From Oscillospiraceae bacterium (GTDB lineage Bacteria > Bacillota > Clostridia > Oscillospirales > Oscillospiraceae): 64,000 nt of DNA. Shown piece by piece: positions 40,862 to 48,572 of the stretch. Position numbers and translations under genes: made by a program. Location of the stretch: contig JAFQFA010000002.1 of NCBI GenBank assembly GCA_017398725.1, forward strand, positions 1 to 64,000. The letters are read 5' to 3'. Numbering within the stretch: the first letter of the stretch is position 1; the number at the start of each line of letters is the position of its first letter. Under the pieces are notes generated by a model. It saw nothing but the letters and a program-made list of their open reading frames with translations. It searched no databases and was not told where the DNA came from.

Positions 40862-42349
40862 ATGGATTTACAATTCAGTCAATCGGTTTTTCAATGTTTG
40901 CAGCCGGCAACGCGGGAATACCAAACCCAAGAACAGACCCAAGATGTCCGGATCCCGGAGGGAATGCCGGATATCGGCACTGTGTTGGCTAGCTGGGGGC
41001 AGGTGATACTGCGGGGAAAAGAGTGGAGATCCGATCAAGTGGGGATCTCCGGCGGCGTGTTGGCGCGGGTCCTTTATTTACCGGAAGGCGGAGATACGCC
41101 CCACTCAGTGGAGGCATGGCTGCCCTTTCAAATGAAATGGACGATTCCCGGGGGATGTCAGGATGGGACGATCGTTGTGCAGCCCTGTTTGCGGAGTGCG
41201 GATGCGCGCAGCCTTTCAGCAAGAAAATTAATGGTTAGAGTCAATGTGGGCATATTGATGGAGGCATACTGCCCGGCTGAACATGTCGCCTATCGGGCAG
41301 AGTCTATTCCGGAGGATGTGCAAGTCCTTGAGAAATGCCATCATTTGACGGTTGCAAAAGAGGCGGGGGAAAAGGCATTCAATCTGGATGAACATTTAGA
41401 AATGCCCGGACAGGAATCTGCTCCGGAACAGATCCTTAAGGTAGGATTGACACCACAGGTGTTGGAGCAAAAAGTGCTTTCTGATAAGCTGGTATTTCGT
41501 GGCCTTTGCGTGGCGCATGTTCTTTATCGGGGAACAGACGGTCAACTATATAGCCGCGATTTTGATTTGCCTTTTTCACAGTACGCGGAGCTGGTGGGAG
41601 AGTATAGCGCTGAGGCGTATCCAACTGTTATTCCGGTGGTTACAAATCTGGAATTGGAAAGTACGCCTGAGGGGGCTATGCGCCTGAAAGGGGGGCTTTC
41701 CGGTCAGTACATCATATATGATAAATCAGAAGTTATCCTCGCCGGGGACGCGTTCAGTCCTTTGCGCAAGACGGAACTGACCATGGATCAATTCTGCGCG
41801 CCTTCTGTGGACGAACAAATCCTTCGCACGGTTTCTGCACAGACGGAAGTGCAGACAGATGTGATGCGGCCTATAGATGTGGTTTTTTGGCCGGAACAGC
41901 CTTACGCAGGCAGGGAAAATGATCGGATCGAAGCGGATTTAAGCGGCATATTCCAAATCCTCTATTACGATCCGGATGGGCAATTGCAAAGCATGCAAAG
42001 TCGCTGGCAGGAAACGGTTCCGTTCCCGGCGGAAAAGGAACAACATGCCGCTGTCTCTGTCCGTCCCGGCGGCAAACCCCAGTTTAGTGCCGGCATGCTT
42101 TGTGCGGATCTGTTGCTGGATTGCTGTATGACCTCCGGTCAGGGCTTGCCGATGGTAACCGCCATGGGTGCCACAGAAGCGGCAGAGCCGGATCCTCGCC
42201 GTCCCAGTCTGGTGGTTACAAAGGTTGGAAATAATACCTTATGGGACCTCGCAAAGGAAAACGGTTCTACTGTGGAAAAGATCAACCGCGCAAACGGGTT
42301 GCAGGCGGAACCAACACCGGATCAGGTCCTTTTAATACCGCTAATTTAA
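40862..42349 (+). CDS. DUF3794 (SPOCS) and LysM domain protein, spore-coat type
   Basis: 495 residues. The N-terminal and middle parts hold DUF3794/SPOCS repeats (Q-D-V-R-I-P-E-G-M-P-D-I-G-T-V-L-A-S-W-G near the start; L-V-F-R-G and V-L-Y in the second). The last 50 residues are a LysM domain (V-V-T-K-V-G-N-N-T-L-W-D-L-A-K-E-N-G-S, then I-N-R-A-N-G-L). Proteins of this design in Clostridia resemble SpoVID and assemble on the forespore surface or coat. AAGGAG precedes the ATG at 40862. It is a single gene between two terminators; no sporulation sigma-factor promoter was identified with confidence. Confidence 0.9.
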   Translation: MDLQFSQSVFQCLQPATREYQTQEQTQDVRIPEGMPDIGTVLASWGQVILRGKEWRSDQVGISGGVLARVLYLPEGGDTPHSVEAWLPFQMKWTIPGGCQDGTIVVQPCLRSADARSLSARKLMVRVNVGILMEAYCPAEHVAYRAESIPEDVQVLEKCHHLTVAKEAGEKAFNLDEHLEMPGQESAPEQILKVGLTPQVLEQKVLSDKLVFRGLCVAHVLYRGTDGQLYSRDFDLPFSQYAELVGEYSAEAYPTVIPVVTNLELESTPEGAMRLKGGLSGQYIIYDKSEVILAGDAFSPLRKTELTMDQFCAPSVDEQILRTVSAQTEVQTDVMRPIDVVFWPEQPYAGRENDRIEADLSGIFQILYYDPDGQLQSMQSRWQETVPFPAEKEQHAAVSVRPGGKPQFSAGMLCADLLLDCCMTSGQGLPMVTAMGATEAAEPDPRRPSLVVTKVGNNTLWDLAKENGSTVEKINRANGLQAEPTPDQVLLIPLI

Positions 42350-42352
42350 GAA

Positions 42353-42389
42353 CACCGCCGCTGCAAACCATGCAGCGGCGGTGCTTTTT
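42353..42389 (+). terminator. Intrinsic terminator
   Basis: CACCGCCGCTGCA and TGCAGCGGCGGTG, five-base loop, then CTTTTT. It ends the DUF3794/LysM gene. Confidence 0.92.
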
Positions 42390-42548
42390 GGCGGTTGTCG
42401 CATTCGGGGAGAATGACCGCCATTTGTAGTTTAGCGATATAAGAAAAAAGATACAAGTGCTTCTTGTCGAACCTGCTAATTTATCTTGTCATCTATGAAA
42501 GAAAGTGGTATAATACTCTTTGAAAATCTCATTAGAAGGGGATATACC

Positions 42549-43739
42549 ATGACAAAAATCGATATTTATTCCGGATTCCTCGGCGCAGGAAAAACCACAC
42601 TGATCAAAAAGATGATTCAGGAACACTATAGCGGTCAAAAACTGGTTCTGATCGAAAATGAGTTCGGTCAGATCGGTATTGACGGCGGCTTTTTGCAGGA
42701 TTCCGGCATTAACATTACTGAGATGAACTCCGGCTGTATTTGCTGCAGCTTGGTAGGTGACTTTGGCAAGGCGCTGACGCAGGTGATCAGCGAATACGCT
42801 CCGGAACGGATCATCATTGAGCCCTCCGGTGTGGGGAAACTTTCCGATGTGATCGGCGCGGTGAATAAGGTCACCAATGAAGATGTGACGCTTGGTTACA
42901 CCGTTGCTGTTGTGGATGCGGGCAAGGTAAAGGTTTATACCAAGAACTTTGGTGAGTTTTATAACAATCAGGTGGAAACCGCTACAACCATCGTCCTTTC
43001 TCGCACGGATTCTATTTCTCAGCAAAAGTTGGATCAGGCAGTTTCCCTTTTGCGGGAGAAAAATCCCAACGCAACGATTGTTACTACGCCGTGGGATCAA
43101 CTGACCGGTGCCCAGCTGGCGGAGGCGATGGAAGGTAACGCCCGCGTTGCTGCGGATCTGGAAGAATTGGAGCATGCCCACCGTCACCATGAAGAGGGTC
43201 TTTGCTGCTGCGGTCATGATCATGAGCACGAGCATCATGACCACCACCATGACCACCACCATGAAGACGGCCATTGCTGCTGCGGTCATGATCATGAGCA
43301 CGAGCATCATGACCACCACCATGACCATCATCACGAGGATGGCCATTGCAGCTGCGGTCATGATCATGTGCACGAGCATCATGACCACCACCATGACCAT
43401 CATCACGAGGATGGCCATTGCAGCTGCGGTCACGATCATGACCACGAACATCATCACCACCATGCGGACGAAGTGTTCACCTCTTGGGGTGTGGAAACGA
43501 CCAGAAAGTTTACTGTTGCCGGAATTGAAGCGGCACTTTCCCGGTTGGATACCCGGGAATATGGCTTTGTTCTCCGGGCAAAGGGTATTGTAGCCGGGGA
43601 AGATGGCAGCTGGATCCACTTTGATTATGTGCCCGGTGAACGGAATATTCGTACCGGCAGCGCAGCGATCACTGGTAAGCTGTGTGTGATCGGTTCGGAT
43701 CTGGACGAGCAGGATATTGCCGAATTGTTCGGGGTGTAA
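42549..43739 (+). CDS. CobW/G3E-family GTPase with His-rich metal-binding insert
   Basis: 396 residues. GTPase motifs: G-F-L-G-A-G-K-T-T at 9-17 and the metal-site G-C-I-C-C-S of the COG0523 family at about 62-67; I-I-E-P-S-G as switch. Residues about 210-310 form a long His/Asp/Cys-rich insert of nearly identical 24-residue units (C-C-C-G-H-D-H-E-H-E-H-H-D), followed by the CobW C-terminal domain (F-V-L-R-A-K-G). Members insert metals such as Zn, Co or Ni into client proteins; the insert suggests strong metal storage, most likely zinc. The ATG at 42549 has AAGGGG upstream. It is followed after three bases by a second GTPase gene of related fold. Confidence 0.93.
   Translation: MTKIDIYSGFLGAGKTTLIKKMIQEHYSGQKLVLIENEFGQIGIDGGFLQDSGINITEMNSGCICCSLVGDFGKALTQVISEYAPERIIIEPSGVGKLSDVIGAVNKVTNEDVTLGYTVAVVDAGKVKVYTKNFGEFYNNQVETATTIVLSRTDSISQQKLDQAVSLLREKNPNATIVTTPWDQLTGAQLAEAMEGNARVAADLEELEHAHRHHEEGLCCCGHDHEHEHHDHHHDHHHEDGHCCCGHDHEHEHHDHHHDHHHEDGHCSCGHDHVHEHHDHHHDHHHEDGHCSCGHDHDHEHHHHHADEVFTSWGVETTRKFTVAGIEAALSRLDTREYGFVLRAKGIVAGEDGSWIHFDYVPGERNIRTGSAAITGKLCVIGSDLDEQDIAELFGV
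43203..43463 (+). repeat. 72-bp tandem repeat coding for His-rich units
   Basis: Three full copies (43203-43274, 43275-43346, 43347-43418) and one partial copy of a 24-codon unit beginning TGCTGCTGCGGTCATGATCA. The copies are almost identical at DNA level, which points to recent expansion or gene conversion and to possible length variation between strains. Confidence 0.92.
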
Positions 43740-43742
43740 GAT

Positions 43743-44687
43743 ATGGTGCAGATACCTGTATATGTATTTACCGGCTTTCTGGATTCCGGTAAAACAAAAT
43801 TCATTCAGGAAACATTAGAAGATCCCCGCTTTAATGCCGGCGAGCGCACGTTGCTTCTGGTGTTCGAGGAGGGGGAGGAGGAGTACGATTTCTCCTTATA
43901 TCCCCATCAGAATGTATATCTGGAGATCCTTGATCAGGAGACGGTGACCACCAAGCAGCTGCAGACCCTTGCCAAAAAGCATAAGGTCCAGCGGGTCGTT
44001 GCGGAGCTCAATGGCATGCAGTTGGTAGGCGACCTATACAGCCGCTTCCCGGAAGAATGGGTAGTGGCGCAGGAGGTTATGTTTGCCGATACCACTACGT
44101 TCATGACTTATAACGCCAACATGCGCAATCTGGTGATGGATAAGCTGGTAGGCGGTCAAATGGTGATCTTTAACCGGGTACAGCCCGGGCAGGATACCAT
44201 GCCGTTCCATAAGCTGGCAAGAGCGGCCAATCGCCGGATCGACATCATGTACGAGTTTACGGATGGCTCTACTGCTTATGATGATATCGAAGATCCCCTT
44301 CCTTTTGATATTAATGCCCCTATTATTTATATCAAGGACGAGGATTATGCCCTTTGGTACCGGGATGTAACGGAAGAGCCCCAAAAATATGATGGGAAAA
44401 CTGTCTGCTTTAAAGGGCAGGTGGCAATGCTCCGCCGGAGCCGTGAGGATATGTTTGCCCCCGGACGATTTGTTATGACCTGTTGCGCTGATGATATCCA
44501 GTTTTGCGGTGTGCCCTGCCGTTATCCGGGCAGTGCCAAACTGGTTGGCAGGGAATGGGTCATGGTAGAAGCAAAGATTTCCTGTGAAAAGCATCCGCTG
44601 TACAAAGGAGAAGAAGGTCCTGTGCTGACAGCGGTGCGTGTTGAAACCGGTGCAGAACCTGCAGCGGAAGATGTAGCAACATTTTGA
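43743..44687 (+). CDS. CobW-like GTPase fused to a DUF1980/TIGR03943-like C-terminal domain
   Basis: 314 residues. The N-terminal P-loop G-F-L-D-S-G-K-T-K (10-18) belongs to the CobW fold, but the C-x-C-C metal motif is absent and the rest is diverged. The C-terminal 110 residues resemble the C-terminal part of YcgQ/TIGR03943 proteins (F-V-M-T-C-C-A-D-D-I-Q-F-C-G-V-P-C, then W-V-M-V-E-A-K-I), which partner with YcgR-type permeases under metal control. It likely helps in metal handling with the upstream gene, with which it forms an operon. No permease is encoded nearby. Confidence 0.85.
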   Translation: MVQIPVYVFTGFLDSGKTKFIQETLEDPRFNAGERTLLLVFEEGEEEYDFSLYPHQNVYLEILDQETVTTKQLQTLAKKHKVQRVVAELNGMQLVGDLYSRFPEEWVVAQEVMFADTTTFMTYNANMRNLVMDKLVGGQMVIFNRVQPGQDTMPFHKLARAANRRIDIMYEFTDGSTAYDDIEDPLPFDINAPIIYIKDEDYALWYRDVTEEPQKYDGKTVCFKGQVAMLRRSREDMFAPGRFVMTCCADDIQFCGVPCRYPGSAKLVGREWVMVEAKISCEKHPLYKGEEGPVLTAVRVETGAEPAAEDVATF

Positions 44688-44707
44688 TTTGTGAAAGGAA
44701 GACGGCT

Positions 44708-45982
44708 ATGTATCAGCCTCTTGCGGATCTGATCCGCCCCCAGTCGCTGGACGAGGTGTTTGGACAGGAGCATATATTGGCAGAAGGTGCGATCCTGCGC
44801 CGTCTGATCGATTCCGGGAATGTGCCCAATATGGTGTTTTACGGTCCCAGTGGCACCGGTAAGACCACCGTGGCGCAGATCATTGCCAAGCAGACCAAAC
44901 GGACTCTATATCAGCTGAATGCAACAACCGCCTCTACAGCGGATATTAAAAATATCGTGTCACAGCTGGATACCTTTATGGCGCCGAATGGTGTGCTTTT
45001 GTATTTGGATGAGATCCAGTCCTTTAATAAAAAGCAGCAGCAATCGTTGCTGGAATATATCGAGAACGGAAAAATCACCCTGATTGCATCCACTACGGAG
45101 AATCCGTATTTCTATGTGTTCAATGCGATTTTGAGCCGCAGCACGGTGTTCGAGTTCAAGCAGATCTCTCCGGCTGCTGCGTTGCAGGCGGTTCAGCGTG
45201 CGGTTGCCTTTTTAGAGCAGCGTACCGCATTAAAGGCGGTGCCTGAAGCGGGGACTTTGGAGCATATTGCCGGTGCTTGCGGTGGCGATTTGCGAAAGGC
45301 GCTGAATGCAGTGGAGGTTCTCTTTACTGCCGGCCGTCCGGATGGGGATATTCTGCCGCTGACATTGGCAGATGCGCAGGCGGTCACCCAAAAAAGCGCT
45401 TTGCGCGCGGATCGGGATGGGGATAATTTCTATGATCTGCTTTCTGCGCTGCAAAAATCCATCCGGGGGTCAGACCCGGATGCGGCGGTTTATTATCTGG
45501 GTGTTTTGCTGGAAGCCGGGCAGCTTCAAGCGGCTTGCCGCAGGCTTATGGTGATCGCTGCAGAGGATGTAGGGTTGGCATATCCCATGATCATTCCCAT
45601 TGTAAATGCCAGCGTGGATATGGCGCTGAAGCTTGGTATGCCGGAAGCCCGGATTCCATTGGGAGATGCGGCGGTTTTGATGGCAACATCTCCAAAATCC
45701 AACAGCGGCCATGTGGCGTTGGATGCAGCGCTGGCGGATATCCGCGCCGGCAAGGGCGGGGATTTCCCGCGACATCTGCAGAATGTCCATGCGGATACCT
45801 ATACACAGGAACGGCCACAAGGATATCAGTATCCCCATAATTATCCCAATCATTGGGTGCAGCAGCAGTATCTGCCGGATGAATTGGTAGGCACCCGTTA
45901 CTACGAGTACGCACCGAACAAGTTGGAGCAGGCTGCCAAGGCCTATTGGGAGGCGATCAAACATGGATATTCGACTCGGTGA
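44708..45982 (+). CDS. rarA: Replication-associated recombination ATPase RarA/MgsA
   Basis: 424 residues. P-L-A-D-L-I-R-P-Q-S-L-D-E-V-F-G-Q opens the family, Walker A G-P-S-G-T-G-K-T-T, Walker B L-Y-L-D-E-I-Q, sensor S-T-T-E-N-P-Y-F; the MgsA tetramerisation domain with V-Y-Y-L-G-V-L-L-E-A-G and A-E-D-V-G-L-A follows. It acts at stalled replication forks. Start at 44708 chosen for AAAGGAAG. The 3' end overlaps the DUF951 gene by 20 bases. Confidence 0.96.
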   Translation: MYQPLADLIRPQSLDEVFGQEHILAEGAILRRLIDSGNVPNMVFYGPSGTGKTTVAQIIAKQTKRTLYQLNATTASTADIKNIVSQLDTFMAPNGVLLYLDEIQSFNKKQQQSLLEYIENGKITLIASTTENPYFYVFNAILSRSTVFEFKQISPAAALQAVQRAVAFLEQRTALKAVPEAGTLEHIAGACGGDLRKALNAVEVLFTAGRPDGDILPLTLADAQAVTQKSALRADRDGDNFYDLLSALQKSIRGSDPDAAVYYLGVLLEAGQLQAACRRLMVIAAEDVGLAYPMIIPIVNASVDMALKLGMPEARIPLGDAAVLMATSPKSNSGHVALDAALADIRAGKGGDFPRHLQNVHADTYTQERPQGYQYPHNYPNHWVQQQYLPDELVGTRYYEYAPNKLEQAAKAYWEAIKHGYSTR

Positions 45983-46172
45983 TATTCTGACCATGAAAAA
46001 GCCCCATCCCTGCGGAGAGAAACGTTGGAAGGTGTTGCGCACCGGCGCAGATTTTCGGTTAAAATGTCTTGGGTGCGGACATGAGGTCATGTTGCCCCGA
46101 TTTAAGGCAGAGAAAAACATCCGCGGGGTATCCCATGCAGAAAACATATCGACAGATTCAAGCGGCAGCTGA
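45963..46172 (+). CDS. DUF951 small protein, 69 aa
   Basis: Matches the family over its length: D-I-R-L-G-D-I-L-T-M-K-K-P-H-P-C-G, W-K-V-L-R-T-G-A-D-F-R-L-K-C-L-G-C-G-H, with the conserved Cys residues that suggest a zinc site and a nucleic-acid-binding fold. The last residues lie in the terminator stem. It overlaps the end of rarA, so it is co-translated. Function unknown. Confidence 0.92.
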   Translation: MDIRLGDILTMKKPHPCGEKRWKVLRTGADFRLKCLGCGHEVMLPRFKAEKNIRGVSHAENISTDSSGS

Positions 46173-46194
46173 TTGTATCAGCTGCCGCATTTTA
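46162..46194 (+). terminator. Intrinsic terminator after DUF951
   Basis: GCGGCAGCTGAT and ATCAGCTGCCGC pair perfectly around TGT, followed by ATTTTATATTT. The stem overlaps the last codons of the DUF951 gene. Confidence 0.9.
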
Positions 46195-46336
46195 TATTTC
46201 TTCGTTAAGCTGTGGTGAACAACATGTGCCTAGGGCCGATTCATGGGTGAAAACCCGCAAGAGGAAATGACCTTCTTTTTACCCGTGGGGTTCTATAATC
46301 GTGGCATAACCGGAGCAGAACATAGGAGGGGATCAA

Positions 46337-47098
46337 ATGCAAAATTATTTGTGGTTGGTAATGCTGCTTGGGGCGGCGGTAGACTTTCTTTTGCTTATGG
46401 GATCAAGTGCTTTGGCTGGCTGCCCGCAGGATTGCCGCAGATTGATCCCGGGGGCCCTTCTCGGCGGGGTATATGCCGGTGCGGCGGCATCGGAACCATT
46501 GTATTTTTTGGGAAACTGGTATTGGCGGATTGTTTTTATGTGCATCATTTGCTGGGTCGGGTTCGGTGCGGAGCGGCCTGCTTTTCGCAAGGGAATATTG
46601 TTTGCTTTGCTGCGGTTTGCGTTAGATGGGATCGGTGCCGGTCTGGATCAAGGCGGCTTGTGGGCAATGGGCGCCGGGGCGTTGGGGCTGTGTCTTATTT
46701 GCACATTATTTTTTCGGGACAGCTTTTCAAAGCAATACGTACCGGTGCAGCTGAACTATGGCGGCAAAAAAATTCGCTTGACAGCGCTGCGGGATACGGG
46801 CAACACCCTGCGGGATCCTATGACCGGTCGCTCGGTGATGGTGGTTGGCCCGGAGCTTGCTCGTGACTTGGCGGGATTGTCGCCGGAGCAGCTGCGAACC
46901 CCCACCCATACCATCTTTCAACTGCCGGGTGGCAGGCTGATTCCTTATAAAACAGTAGGCAATCCAGCTGGGATGCTGCTGGCACTGCAGGTTCCGGATG
47001 TCAGTATCGGCAATTGGAGGGGGAGCTGTCTGGTGGCTTTTGCGCCGGATCGGTTGGGTAACGGTGAATTTCAAGCTTTGACAGGAGGATGCGCATGA
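46337..47098 (+). CDS. spoIIGA: Sigma-E processing protease SpoIIGA
   Basis: 253 residues. Five N-terminal membrane segments precede an aspartic-protease domain with [12 protein letters not shown], whose first Asp is catalytic. It activates pro-sigma-E in the mother cell during sporulation, and the sigE gene follows with an ATGA overlap. AGGAGGGG lies before the ATG. Upstream, TATAAT at 46294-46299 with ATGACC about 21 bases further up recalls the wide-spaced Spo0A-dependent spoIIG promoter, but no certain 0A box is seen. Confidence 0.94.
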   Translation: MQNYLWLVMLLGAAVDFLLLMGSSALAGCPQDCRRLIPGALLGGVYAGAAASEPLYFLGNWYWRIVFMCIICWVGFGAERPAFRKGILFALLRFALDGIGAGLDQGGLWAMGAGALGLCLICTLFFRDSFSKQYVPVQLNYGGKKIRLTALRDTGNTLRDPMTGRSVMVVGPELARDLAGLSPEQLRTPTHTIFQLPGGRLIPYKTVGNPAGMLLALQVPDVSIGNWRGSCLVAFAPDRLGNGEFQALTGGCA

Positions 47099-47802
47099 AA
47101 AATCGGTTGCTGCAAATTTTCAGAAAACTATTTTATAAAGAAGGTTTCCTTTACTATATCGGCGGAGCCGATGTATTGCCGCCGCCTTTGAAAGGCAAAG
47201 AGGAACTCGATGCCCTCGCGGCGTTGGAAACCGGAGATCAAGAAGCCAAAAGCCTTTTGGTGGAGCGCAATCTGCGGCTGGTGGTTTTTATTGCCCGCCG
47301 TTTTGAAAACACCGGGATCAATCTGGAGGATTTGATTTCCATCGGTACCATCGGGCTGATCAAGGGCATCGATACATACCGCAGAGACAAGAACATCAAA
47401 CTGGCAACCTATGCATCCCGTTGCATCGAAAATGAGATCCTTATGTATATCCGTAAAACATCCCATCAAAAGAACGAGGTGTCGCTGGACGAGCCTATTA
47501 ACATGGATTATGATGGCAATGAGTTGCTGCTGTCTGATATTTTAGGCACGGAGGAGGATATGATCCTGCGTCCTATGGAGGACGCGGTGGATCTATATTT
47601 GCTGCGGCAATCGGTACTGGCGCTTCCGGAGCGGGAGCGGGAGATCATTTTGATGCGTTTTGGATTGGAGGGACGCCGAGAATTGACCCAGAAAGAGGTA
47701 GCGGCGAAGCTTGGGATTTCTCAATCCTATATTTCTCGTTTGGAAAAGCGGATCATGGAGCGATTACGGGGTGAAATATTAAGAAAAACGGCCTGCGTCT
47801 AA
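47095..47802 (+). CDS. sigE: RNA polymerase sporulation sigma factor SigE (pro-sigma-E)
   Basis: 235 residues with the pro-sequence ([19 protein letters not shown]), region 2 ([20 protein letters not shown] and [12 protein letters not shown]) and region 4 ([23 protein letters not shown]). It directs early mother-cell transcription after cleavage by SpoIIGA. The ATG at 47095 overlaps the spoIIGA stop with AGGAGG properly placed. sigG, often next in Firmicutes, does not follow; rex does. Confidence 0.96.
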   Translation: MKNRLLQIFRKLFYKEGFLYYIGGADVLPPPLKGKEELDALAALETGDQEAKSLLVERNLRLVVFIARRFENTGINLEDLISIGTIGLIKGIDTYRRDKNIKLATYASRCIENEILMYIRKTSHQKNEVSLDEPINMDYDGNELLLSDILGTEEDMILRPMEDAVDLYLLRQSVLALPEREREIILMRFGLEGRRELTQKEVAAKLGISQSYISRLEKRIMERLRGEILRKTACV

Positions 47803-47811
47803 AACAAATAC

Positions 47812-47874
47812 TTGCAATATGGGGATATGCTTGCTATAATCGATACGAAATAATATCGATAGTAAACTGTATCG
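47812..47874 (+). promoter_or_regulatory. rex promoter with two overlapping CGATA-N8-TATCG dyads
   Basis: TTGCAA (47812-47817), 17 bases, TATAAT (47835-47840). Right after the -10 box lie two dyads with the same arms and spacing: 47841-47858 and 47857-47874, sharing two bases. Their position over the transcription start is that of a repressor site. The arms differ from the usual TTGTGA/TCACAA Rex operator. Confidence 0.75.
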
Positions 47875-47894
47875 AAAGAACAGGAGAATGGAAT

Positions 47895-48533
47895 ATGCAG
47901 CATAAAGAGATTTCCAAAGCGGTCCTCAAGCGTCTGCCCGGCTACCTTTCTTATTTGCGTGCCATCCCGGAAGGAAGCAGCCCTTATATTTCCGCAACAT
48001 CTCTTGCCAACGCCTTGGGAATGGGTGAGGTGCAGGTCCGGAAGGATTTGGCGATGGTTTCTGATGGTGGCCGCCCCAAGATCGGTTACCTGCGGGAAAG
48101 CCTGATCGAGGATATCAGCCAGTTTTTAGGCTATGATAACACCACCGGTGCGATCTTGGTGGGCGCGGGAAAACTGGGTCAGGCATTGCTTGGCTACAGC
48201 GGTTTCAGTACCTACGGCTTGGATATTTTGGCGGCCTTTGATGCAAAGCCCGCTGAAAATAAGGTGGAAGAGGGAAGACCTGTTTATACCATGGACAAAA
48301 TGGAATCCTTCTGCCGGACCAACAAGGTGCTCATGGGCATCATAACTGTGCCCGCAGAGTATGCCCAAGAGGTTTGCGACCGGATGATCCGCTGCGGTAT
48401 TAAGGCAATCTGGAATTTTGCTCCTACCCACTTGGATGTACCTGCCAATATTCTGGTTCAGAATGAGAATATGGCTACCTCTTTGGCGGTTCTTTCTATG
48501 CACCTGCAGGCCCATATTAAAGATAAGAAATAA
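47895..48533 (+). CDS. rex: Redox-sensing transcriptional repressor Rex
   Basis: 212 residues. N-terminal winged helix (I-S-K-A-V-L-K-R-L-P-G-Y-L, V-Q-V-R-K-D-L-A) and a Rossmann NADH-binding domain (A-I-L-V-G-A-G-K-L-G-Q-A-L, A-A-F-D, W-N-F-A-P). Rex leaves DNA when the NADH/NAD ratio rises, derepressing fermentation genes. GGAG precedes the ATG at 47895. It has its own strong promoter and a shared terminator. Confidence 0.96.
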   Translation: MQHKEISKAVLKRLPGYLSYLRAIPEGSSPYISATSLANALGMGEVQVRKDLAMVSDGGRPKIGYLRESLIEDISQFLGYDNTTGAILVGAGKLGQALLGYSGFSTYGLDILAAFDAKPAENKVEEGRPVYTMDKMESFCRTNKVLMGIITVPAEYAQEVCDRMIRCGIKAIWNFAPTHLDVPANILVQNENMATSLAVLSMHLQAHIKDKK

Positions 48534-48540
48534 TAAAGAA

Positions 48541-48572
48541 CGCCCGCTGATTACTCAGCGGGCGTGATTTTT
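48541..48572. terminator. Bidirectional terminator between rex and glnS
   Basis: CGCCCGCTGA and TCAGCGGGCG around TTAC, then TGATTTTTATTT on the plus side and TTCTTTATT on the minus side, between convergent genes. Confidence 0.9.

Noticed and set aside
43203-43463. CRISPR-like repeats
   Set aside because: The repeat units abut without spacers, are 72 bp long and keep the reading frame of a His-rich protein segment. No cas genes are present in the window.
42489-43619. Met/Val-rich frame on the minus strand opposite the His-rich GTPase gene
   Set aside because: The repeated V-M-M-V pattern is just the complement of the CAT/CAC/GAC repeat of the real gene.
46260-46300. A definite Spo0A-box promoter before spoIIGA
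   Set aside because: A TATAAT and a distant ATGACC fit the expected wide spacing, but no clear TGTCGAA-type box is seen, so only a hint is recorded.
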